This document shows positions 8,901 through 20,900 of a DNA stretch of 29,170 bases, in pieces; position 1 is the first letter of the stretch, and each line of letters starts with the position of its first letter. Location: positions 1-29,170 of the forward strand of contig JAWQRN010000471.1 in assembly GCA_033557685.1 (NCBI GenBank), written 5' to 3'. The position numbers and the translations under genes were made by a program. Below the pieces are notes generated by a model. That model searched no databases. It was given only the letters and a program-made list of their open reading frames with translations, and had not been told where the DNA came from. Source of the DNA: Sperchopsis tessellata (Eukaryota > Arthropoda > Insecta > Coleoptera > Hydrophilidae).

Positions 8901-11900
8901 CTGCAAAGAAAAAGAAAATTAGAGAGGAAATTTAAAAGGTAAAGAATTACTTGTGTTTTTTACATTTGTTTCTATGGTAGAACTTTAAGGAATATTTATT
9001 ATATTGAAAAAATAACGAGTCATAAAAAGTATTTTGGTTTGCACTTATAAGATATGTATATCTATGGATTTAATGTAAAAATACTTACATATTCCGGAGG
9101 CATATGGTTTTTCCACATATGCAAAAGTGATTCTAGCATATTGGCTACCAATTGGGACATGCCAATCCTCACACCAGATGATCCTCGATCAATTACAAAT
9201 GTGTGACTGGATATTAGCTGCACCTCCCTAAAAAAAATATATATATAACTTAACTAAAAAAAGATGCGCTACAAACTAATTCTGTGTAAAACTAACAGTC
9301 AGCAGTTCCATTATTTAATTGAAATTAATTATTAAAATCCGAATTATTTGAAATGGAGGCATGGTTATGACGTATGCATCAGTCACTATCTCATGTTTTA
9401 ATGAATTAAAAGAAAATATGTATGTAGACATTTTGAAACTTACCATGAATCTGTATTAGCAACTATAGCTACAGCTTCTTGTACAGGCTGATCTAAAACA
9501 GGATGTCTAGTTGCTAATATAAGATCCCTCTTCAACGAAGTTTCCCAGTTAATTTTAGGTGCAGAAGTACCTTGCAGAACCATATCTGATATATAGTGTT
9601 CACTAACACCTCTCATCAAGGAACTGGTATAACCTACTGGTAAATTGCTGACCGGTAAATTTTCTATTGACCTGAAAAAAGTGACTGCTATATTGTTTGT
9701 CAAACAGCATATCTTATTCGCTAGAAAGCAGAAAAATTATTTATTAAACACATTTCTACAAAAAAGTTATGTTTAAGCTATCAAGAAATATATGTATGGT
9801 ATCTGAGGACAGACACAAAATTGAGACATACTAGAAAAAAAAAACAAGAAAAGAAAAGATAGAGCAAGGTAAGGTAAAATATAGAGGAAAATGAACAATA
9901 TAACAATATCCCATGGATTAAATTTAAAAATTTTGTCAAAATTGAGAGTCATTCTGCTTTAAACGTGCATCAAAAATTTACATGAAGGATCCCAAACCAC
10001 TATCTAGATCAAAATAACAGAAAGAGAACAGTAAAATAGCTAACCCATCAACATCTATAATAGCAGTGACAATGACGATTACTCTCCAAGAATCATGGAA
10101 ATAATGTGATAGAACGTCTGTGCAATAAATTCTTACTTTAGCTTTATATCTTTTTCATGTAATGAAATTGATTATTTTTTGTACACTGTTTCATTTGAAA
10201 TAAATATGAAAACTTGTTTTTATAGTTACACTCCCATGGAACCCATCACTTGTCTATGGTCATAATTTTTAGTGATTGAAAACTTTTAATTATGAGAGAA
10301 AGAATCCAAGTTATAACAACACTGATTTCAATAAATTATACAAAAACAACAACATAAGATAAAATGAAAACTCAACCTCACCAATACTACAAGAGGAACT
10401 ACAAGAACATAATCCAGACTATGAAGACCAGTTTCTGGACATCAAAATATAGCTAGAATAAACTGTAAAGTATTCAGATAAAAACGAGCACAGCTTGGAA
10501 TGACAAAAAAGTTAGGTATATCAATATAAGAGCCATAAGTATATTTCTAAAGATTCATCTGATGAACATTTGGAAGACTGAGATACCCAATATAATAATC
10601 AGCATCAACAAGAGACGAGGTAGCCGTAGCAGGTCCAGATAATAAAATTTGGTTCAGTAGGGCTTGTAAATATACCAGAAGCACAAGTATAAGACCTTAC
10701 CATACTTATACACATAACATACAAGACCATCAAAATGATTTTAGAGATTCAGAAGACAAAATTAAGAATATTTTATGGTATGTTCAAACTTTCATAGATA
10801 ATAGTAGAAAAAGTAACAAGTGCCACATTTTGATGTAAACGGAACTAAGCAGGGTCAAAGATAATCTCATAGATTTGATGGAGGGTTATAAAGACAAACC
10901 GTGTACATGAAGGAATAACTTACAAAGTACTTCCTTTCAATGAATTAACAGTGAAAAATTAAATATTGCTATATAAAGTTACAAAGGCTATTGACAAAAA
11001 AGTTCTTGCATCTTTTAAATAATGAGAAGTTTGTTACGTCAGTGGTTAAAGCAACTTAGGGAGTTTATTTAGATCCTGACCACTTACTTTAATGAATGAG
11101 GCTATAAGCTATTTATATTTACATAAAATTATAACTTACTTGGGCATAGGTAAAGTCACTATTTTCAGGCTTCTATCCTCGTTCTTTTCAGATGGCAGTT
11201 CTGTAATTGTTTTCGAACTACTACTGCCAACAATTTCTTCAGTCTTTAACTCCATCAAACTAACACTTCTAAACTGTAAATCATCTTTTTCATAGTTTCT
11301 ATTGATTTCTTCATTACCTTTAACATCTTTAACAACTGTATTGGGCACATGTTCCCTTACAAAACTTTTTGGAAACTCAATTTTCTCCTCAGCATGCTGA
11401 ATATCCTGCTTTTCTACATTAAGCTCGCTTACATACTCCAATTCAGAAGCATTTGATGGAGTTTGCAAGGCCTCACCTTCTTCATATTCACCACCTTCAT
11501 ACATAGGAAGATCAAAATTCGTAGATAATCTATTAAATTTCATAGTTTTTTCAAATGGTAAATGGGAAAGTTCTATGTTTTTGCTTCTCATGTAGGTGTG
11601 TAAGATTTGGGGATACTGTTGGAAGTTAAATTTAACCCCAGAATATCGATATTTAGGTATAGATTCATTAGAATTTTCTTTTTCTGATTTTTCCCCTGGA
11701 GGTACGCTTTGAGATCGTACAAATTCTTTTTCTTTAACAGGTTCTTTAAGATCTGAACTAGAAGTACTGCATGCATTTTCTAGGATTTTTGGGTCAATGC
11801 TATTAGTAGGTTTATCACCAATTTGGAGTGATGCCCAAGAGCTACTTGGTTTTATGTGATGTAATCCATCATATTGTTGGAAGTCGCCATCTTTGAACAT

Positions 11901-14900
11901 TGAATACTTGAAATAATCTGGTTCAACTATATCTTCAGAAGAACTCTCTGAAGATTCACAATAGAATTTTGTATGTCCAGGTAGATTCAATGTAGTTGGC
12001 CGCACACATTTTTCATTTTGTTTCATGTCGGGCGCATCAGAAAATGTGCTGTCAAGTTTGGTGGGGTCAAAACATTTACTTTTGTAATTTCCACCAAATT
12101 CTATTTGGTCCAGTTTTAAATTAGGTGGTTTTTTAAACTGTTTACTTGTTTTATTTTGCAGTAAACCGGTCTTTTGGTTATTTTGTTCTTGTTTAACATC
12201 ATCAATTTCCACATTTTCTTTGTTTTCTTTTAATGCAAAATTAGGTGCAATCATTTCCTTGTTACTTACATTTGACAAACCATTTTCCGATTTTTTTACT
12301 TCTATTTCACTAAAACCATTGCTAATTTTTTTGTAATTTTTTCTAGTATTTTCACATCTACTTAAGTTTTCAACTCTTTGACTTTTATGTATGTTTGCCT
12401 TAATGCCATTTTCTAAGAAATTATCTTTCTTTAAACCAACCAATTGCTCATTGTCACCCAATACAAATATTACATTTTTTTCATTTTTCAACTCCTCTAA
12501 ATTTTCTTCTCCATTTATTTTAGTGTATAGAACACTCATTTCCGATATTTTGTCTTTGTCAAATTGGAACTCATTACTTCTTTGTTGTTTTTCAATTGTT
12601 AGTTTTTTAGGAGAGAAAACCTTTTCTATTTGTTCTCTTGCTTCCTGAATGTCAATTAAATTTTGTTTTTCGTCATCTGCCATACAGTATAAAACTGCAT
12701 TTTTTGGGACTCGACACAATTTTTGGACCTTGGCATTGATTTCCACCTTTGACAGTACATGAGGTTCTTTTTCTGACTGATGCAAAACTTGTAACCCTAA
12801 ACTGGTTACTTTATTCAAAAGTTCATGCTTATTACTTCTTTCAGTTAAAATTTCTTTTTTGACTAGGTTACCTAATTTAAGATGGGCATTTTCATCATTT
12901 ATCAGTGATGTTAAATCCGTAAAACAGGTAGAAATTTTTTTCATGCCCAGTGGTTTACTTTTGAAAAATGCTGCAGAATCCACAGTATCAATATTTTGCT
13001 TAGTTTCTACATTATTTGATAAGTTTTCAGTCTTGCTTTCGGGCATGTTATCAAATTTCTCGGACGATCTTCGAGCAAAATTTCCATTTACCACTCCTAT
13101 ATCTCTTAGATGATCTTCGTATTTTTTATAATTTTCTTTTGGAATGCAGGAGTTTTCTTGGCAAATACTATGTGCTATTCTATTTTCCTCATCTACATTT
13201 ACTCTTGATATGTGTCTCCTTTCTACCTCGCAGCATCTTATAAAGTAGGTTAGTATATTTAGTATTTTAGATACTACATCTGGTTTATTTGTGCCACTAA
13301 TAATTGTATGGGATACTTTAGTTGGATGACCTAATGCCCCATATAGATCTGATAGTTGTCCCCATAAAGGATTATAAGTTTTAGTTAATTTTGATATGAC
13401 ATCTTTGTCACTTGAAGTTGGAGGTACTGACGTAGATACCCAACCTAGGTGATGTGTTAAAACTGCTGTAATTAAAGTGCTCAGGAAACTGTGAAAAGAA
13501 AAAGGAAACATTCTTTAGTGTAAGTTTTCAAATAAAAATCTTTAATAAAATGGCATTTTTTTAAGACAAATATTACATTAATGTTATAACCATCTTGACA
13601 TTTAAATGTTAAGTGCTTTAATGCATTTAGTTGCATCCATTTTCGAATCTGCAAAGCGGGTTCAATATTTAGAAATGTGATGGTCCGTACGATGAGGTTA
13701 TCAATTTTGTTGTGTATAAGGTTAAGAAAGAAAAGTCTATTATTGTCCATGGTATAATTACCTTTGTCATTAATTAATGATTCATGCATAAGAATGGTGT
13801 CCCTGGGTAGAAACCGTGTAGAGGCTATGGCTACTTCAACGAATGAATTCAATACACTGTGTTAAATTATGGTAATACTTCCAAATATACATGAGATTTA
13901 ATTTTGACAATATGTCACTTTGACTTTTGATGATAAGTTATAAGTGCAATGTATCTTTCTGACACCTTTCAAAAATAAAAATTTGCCCCAGATTATATTA
14001 AATAAACCATATTTAACAAGTTACATTTAGAGAAATTCAATATGTAGACTTCCATGGCCACAGTAAATATCTTCTGGTTTTCTGGGCGATAACTGTGAGT
14101 TGACTTTTCTTCCTGCCCATGTTTCGTCCACTGTTGCAGGGGACATTATCAAGACACGTAGTCTATGATGAGCTACATGGTAGTTGGCACCTACACCTAG
14201 CACTTTTCAGAGCTACCTGGCAGTATACAATTAGTACTTTTAAGAGCGATATATCTTGATAATATCCTCTGCAAAGGTGGACGAAACGTCGGCAAAAAGA
14301 AAAGCCAACAGATACATTTAGACTAGATAACTAAAACATAATTGCAGTTTATTATTCCGATTCTCTAAGTTTTATCAGTAAAATTAAAACCATCACTATT
14401 TTAGGATTTCCTAAATGTAATTTTCTTCAAGATTTTGTTTTTTACGATTTACACAATAATACATAAAATAAACTTACAAGTTTGTATGTTTGACATCTAT
14501 AGTTTCGGAGAGTTCACAAAGCTCTTTGATAAATTTCTCTGCTGCAGCACTACCATCTATGGATCCATTCTTCTTACCACTGACCACTTCCCATTCGTTC
14601 TTGAGAAACTTAGTAAAATTCAAAAATGTAAAATCACCACTACTAGTTGACTCACAGGAACTACTTAAATCACTCGCACTCGCGTTCAAAACATTATTTT
14701 TACACTCATCAAAGTTTAACGTCGACGTCCTTTTGACATCACCGGTAATGCTTGCCCGACAAGTAGGATCACTAATATTAATAAATGTACTACTAGTTCT
14801 AATACTGTTAAAGTTATCACAGGTGTTCACTAGAGAGAGCCACAAATGAGTACTTATTTGAGGTCCTGATAACAGATTCACAAGCCACTGTGAAGCAGTG

Positions 14901-17900
14901 TTCACTACCTCTAACATCAAGGAAAAGAAGCACATCTGACGAGTGTAGGCTATTTCAGTGCCCTGCCTAGCCCTTGATACCATCGTCTCTATAAGAGGCG
15001 CATGCTCCATGAAAAAACGTTCCATGTTCTCTTCTTGACCTTCAGAAAGTTGCACTATAATGGCTAAACCTAACTTGTTGGTTCGTATATGAGGTCTCCT
15101 ATAACATTCATCTGCTGATGTAGAGCCAGTTAACGAACTAGTGGAGTACTCCAAAGATGTACTAGCCGAACGAAGCCACCTTTTGTATAAACTACCACTT
15201 GAGAAGTTAGATATATTACCTGTGGAAGAAAAAATGTATAATTGAAATTATAATAGTATTAACACCAAATCCATTTTCACCATTATTTTTATCAAAATTT
15301 GAGTTTTTCAACGTGATTCTAAATTGCGGGCAGATATTTTAACAGATGATAAAGAGTTTGCTAAGCTGAAATGGAAGTTCCTCTGAAATTTTGTTGTATC
15401 ATTAATATATACTAAGCTCACAAATAATCAATAATGTTTAAAAAAAAGATTGAAAAATGGAAATGTTTCTGAGAATTTTTTTTCTAAAGCTGTCATTTAC
15501 ATTGAAAAAAGTATATATATACAGTTGCGTATAACATATTCACATTATCTTTCCACATATATATATATATATACATATATTATTTTCGTTTGGCAATAAG
15601 TAACAGTGAAATATTGAATTCTTTTGCAAGCTACAATTATGTTTTAGATCATATACACTAAGATGGGCCGAAAATGAGAACATCGAGGATAAGCTATAAT
15701 AGAAAATCTGTGATTTATGAGCATCACATGCCACACAAAAAATAAAAAATTTCCAAAAATATTTCCTAAATTAAAAAAAAAATAAACTTAAAAAAATTAC
15801 TGAGGCTAGTTATTATGCAATGTTTTTTATAGGTTTTTGAAGATGTGTGTTAAAAGTTGATGAAATATTTCAATAATTAGCCGAGCCCCTCTGATATTTA
15901 ATTTTTTTTTTATTTGTGAGTTTCGTCAGTTTTTGTGCAACTCTTCGCTTAACTCAATGTTTACAATAGGAAAACAAAATATATCACAATATATATATAT
16001 ATTTTATTACGTTCATTTGAATATTGAACCAATCCAGAATTCACCACTTGGAGGTGGCCGCACTACGAGTTCCACCCATCCTCCCTCCTTCAATATTGTC
16101 ACTTACTGATTCCTTGCAGTGTAATAGTGTTTTTTTGCTTTCAAATATTGGCGAGTTCTTGCTCGCAGCAAGTTTTACTCGAATATAGCCATCCTTGGAT
16201 TATTCACCGCATACTTTTAACGACGCAACCGTAATTAATTTAACGCACCTTTTGACGGCTTGCGTGTAGCAGGAAAAATGGCCAAATTTGGGCACTTGAT
16301 TTTTTGTCACAATATCTAACAGTATCTCTTCAGAGATATTCATTGTTAGAGGAGGTTCAGCTACAGTACAATTGCACCAGTCAATTAGGTTAATATAGTC
16401 ATGAGCATCAAAATTAATTTTAGGAGCTCTGAAAATTCGATTTATTGTTTTATTTTTTCTCGCTTTAAGTATTCTCTGAACGGCTGTTGTCTTGTATGTT
16501 GCCGAGAATCTGTCAACATTGTAATAAGGTGCTCAGGATGTGCGAAATAAGCAATGTCCTGAATTACTTTGTCAGTTATCAATTTTAAATCGTCTAGGAA
16601 TTTTCTTGAAACGTGAATGGTTTTCCATAAAAGCATTGCTCCGTTCTCCAAACGTGGCTATATTTTTATTTCAAACCACATTTGCAAATATAATTTTTCT
16701 ACAAATGCAGTAAGTATATGTAAATGTGGAGATGGATCTTTTGTAGCCACATATAATCTTAATAGCCTGTTTGTGGTCGTTAGCCACCGAGAATATACCA
16801 TTTTACTTGGACTTTTTTGAGGTGAATTTGTTGGACACGTTCCCTCTCCGATTGCTTGACACATCTTAAATAAATACTACTGATCTGTGTTCAAATCATT
16901 TTCGAGATTAGGTAAATCGGTTTTAATTGCTTTAAATTTAACAACCGCTGTTTTTTCACAGGTAGGAAGAATGCCTCCCTTCTTCCTAGGTCCTGAATAT
17001 GTATAAGGACCCTCGGAGTGGCCATCTAATTTTTGTAACAAGTGTTGTAATGGTAGCTCATTAAAATGCCAGAGGCATATACTCCATGTAACGATTTTTT
17101 AATTGAGTTTGTACGTACTAGAAATTTTTGGGAAGTGGCAGGAACTGATAAAATTGTATTTTATGTAAGGGGCTCAGGTATACTTAAAAAAATACATTCT
17201 TGTATTAAAGTGATAGTTTACTAACATTTTCTTATAAGCCCCAGATAATTTTCCAAAAACTTTAATTTTCAAATTTTAAACCCCCAGAGGTCCGGCTAAA
17301 TATTTTTGAAAGTATGAAATAAAAAAATAAAAAATTCAACCCGCCCTAATATACACCTGTATCATCTAGGAAGAAAAACAACCGTCGATAGGTTATTTGT
17401 ATGTTTATACGAAGATAGAAATGTGTTAATTTCCATTGAGATTATGATACCTGTCAAAATTTGTATATAAGCGTGCTTTTAAAACCGCTAGTTAATCTAA
17501 CAAACTAAAAATTTGTTCTAAAACGTAATAACCAACTCTTACTATTCTTTTTATGTCGAACTAGTTCCGAAATACTTAGAATAACTGTACTATTATAAAC
17601 AGAACTTTATGCTCTTTATTTCAGCAATATTGCTATAAAGCCAAGTTTCCTAATAAAAAATAGGATTACGCATAAATATATTGCATTAGATAAACACATA
17701 AAGATATTGCTATACTACCAACTTGTAATAGCAATGTTAATGCAAAATAGGACCTATTGGTTCAATACTTGTTGTTACATGGTTTATGAATTACTTATAT
17801 AGCATAATTGGCATATTAGTTTTTACTTACAAAGACTAACATGAATTTTAACAATACTTAATTGAAATATGACACCTTGAAAAGAATACTGTTACATGTC

Positions 17901-20900
17901 TTAAAATGAGAGATTACGCCATCTTTTCAATGAAACACGGAAGTGTCAAACCAGCTTTCCGCATAAATTAAACAGTAATAAAAACAAAGCATTTTTAAAC
18001 TTCATTTTCACAAAAATACAAATCTTATACTTATGACAATATTCTTTTCAAATGACAGAAAAGATTTTAAATTTGAAGGAATAAAATACTGTAAGTTTGG
18101 GCACTTTATATTATTTCTTAAAAAAATATAATATTTACCCTGTACTGTTGTATCAAGCCCAGGAATTGAATTAGGCCCACTACCTGCACTACTGTAAGAT
18201 TGGTCCCCCCCACAACCAGAATCACCAACGTTTCCGTATTTTGGAATGTAAGACCAAGGAGTATTTTCATTCGACATTGGAACATCCAAAGGAATACTAC
18301 GTGGCCCTCTACAAACTAAAATAAAAAGTATTGATAATATTTATTTTAATTCACTAAATGGCTGTGTGAAAATATATACGGTTTATTTTATTAGGGAAAA
18401 AAAATTTTGACGAATATTTTTAGAGTTTGGCCCTTTTATTTTTCTTTAATAATTTTACTTACTCTATCATAATCTTTTATTGTTCATCAGCCTAACTTGT
18501 TTCTACTTTTGCCTCATAAATCCTCTGTACCATTTGCTTTTACCCTCATTGAATACAATTACCAATAAATGCGGTTCCGTTTTTTCGACACTCTTTCCTT
18601 ATCAATTAAAAGTCTTATGAATTGTCAAAGGACCATGTCAAAATTTAAGTTAGTTCTAATTTTTGCTTAAGTTTTAATAAAAATTAAACACAATGCAAAC
18701 TAAAGGATATTTCGAATGAAGAATTGGAGCAGGGCAATGAAACTGATGATGTTGCAATATAGCAAGATATGCTACATCAAACTTTTTATAGATATAAGAA
18801 GTCATAATAAAATATTGTTTTTTAGAGGATAGTACTTGGCAACCAATCAAGTTTATAAACTAATGTTTATTACCAATCGAAATTAGCGTATACTTGTAGC
18901 AACACAATAAAGTAGTCAGGCAAATAAAAAACCCTATCTTTATTTTACATTCTACCTTTTATATCTCGTCTATATTTTGTTAATAGTTTCACTTTCATAC
19001 ACTGCAATTTTTGACTCCGTATTCTTTTTGCCACTTTCTTCGCACACTATTGTTCTACTTTTCGTAACTTTCAGTGGACAAATGGACAACAGGTTCCCTT
19101 GATGATTCAATAAATAAAAGATGTCATAAGATGTCCCTCTTGTATATTATAATAGTCACATTTTTATTAAAAAAAAGTTTACATAATACCTATTAATTTT
19201 ATAAAAAATAAAGAATAAAACCTAAAGGAAAAATCAAATAATTTCCATCCTAGAAAGACCATGCTTTCTTAGTGCTGAATGTTACTACGTGTAATTTTTA
19301 TAATAGGAACAAATCACATTAAAATTTCACCTAGTAATTTTCTAGTACGATAATTGTTGAAGCAACCCTTTAAATGGACTAATTCTCATAACTTCAGTTA
19401 ACTCTTGTGTATATTTTAAATTTGGTTAATTCTCTCTCTCTTCTTAAGATAATTTTTGACCAACTTTCTCTTGTTATGGTGATAATCCATTTCCTAATAA
19501 AAACAAGTAAATGTGATTATATGCAACAGTTATTAAGAGAAATTCGATTATGAATTATCTTAAGAAGATAACTGACCTATTTTAAAATATATCCAAGAGT
19601 AAAAGGAGGTTACGAAACTTATTTCATCTTAAGAGTTGCTACAATTTCACTAGCAGAAAAAATTTCCGTATGATTTTAACATAATTGGTTCCTGTAAGTA
19701 AAATAAAGCCATTTCATTAGATAAAAATTTATTGAGGTGAATTGCAAGAGGAATACATCATGAGTCAAGAATGTCTATAAATTACAGTATAAATATTATA
19801 GAAAAGGATGTTGTCCTTCCACAAATTGTATTGTATGACCGGTTTTGATCAATTTTGGTCATTATAAAGCTTGATATGTGCTTTGGATAATGTGAAAACA
19901 GCACCGAATAAATGTTGACTAGTACCAACATTAGGATGAGGTATGGGAAACAGAAAGGTTGTGGTTAGGATTGGCATGAAAACTAAGAGATATCTCAAGC
20001 AAATGTAAGATAAAGAGATTTTTGGGATCTGGTTTATAATTGCAGGAAACAACATGGATGGTAAAACTGGATCTGTCAGTGTTGTGCTGGATTCACCAAA
20101 TGTATTCTTTGTATCTGGTCTGAAATGACTGACCAGTTTGACCTATATAATTAGCTCCATATTCACAAAGTAGCTTATAGACCTCACTGGTAGTTTTGGG
20201 ATCGACTGGATCTTTGTTTCTGACCAGTATATTGTGGAGGCAGAGCGTGGAATGGTAACTAATAATAATAGCATCAACAGGGATTATATGATTTTGAAGA
20301 AGTTATAGGAAAGGCTGTCGAAAAATGAGGTGACATATAACTTAGAGGAAAGTTCTACGATTGGGTGCAAAACATTTAGAAGATCTTTTTGAGCCTCTTG
20401 GAGAAGATTAATTTTCAGGGGATATCCATTAGACTGGTATGGTAGTCCTAAGTTCGAATGTGAAGACATCATATAAAAGAGGAATGGAAAATACAAAACA
20501 GTCTGTGAAAGAGTAATTTAAAATCGTCTAGCTTATGGTTTATGGGATGATTGGAAAGGTATGGTATACAATGGTTGGTATAGGTCGAAATATTTAAAAC
20601 TGAAACAGACCTCCGGAAGTTTGACAGTAAGGTCAAGGAAATCTAGACCTCTCCATTTCATGAGTAAATTTCAAGTTCAGATGAAGGGAATTGATGGCAG
20701 AGAGAACCCCTTCTATGGTATTTATTTTACCAACAACGACACAGAATATGTCATCTACATATCTAGTCCACAATCTAATGCACTTGATGTGAGGGTCACT
20801 TAAACTGTAAAGGTGTTCTTTTCGATGATTCATAAAGATTTTAGCAAGCAGGGGACTTCGATTACATCCCCTCTGACAATTCATAATACATGAAACTTCC

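Noticed and set aside
11092..13243. Several plus-strand frames of 67-85 codons
   Set aside because: All are antisense shadows of the large FNIP exon, whose biased codons leave the other strand open.
13481..13852. 123-codon minus-strand frame
   Set aside because: It is out of phase with the adjoining FNIP exon and crosses its splice acceptor; no motif was recognised.
14490..14849. 119-codon plus-strand frame
   Set aside because: Antisense to the FNIP middle-domain exon.
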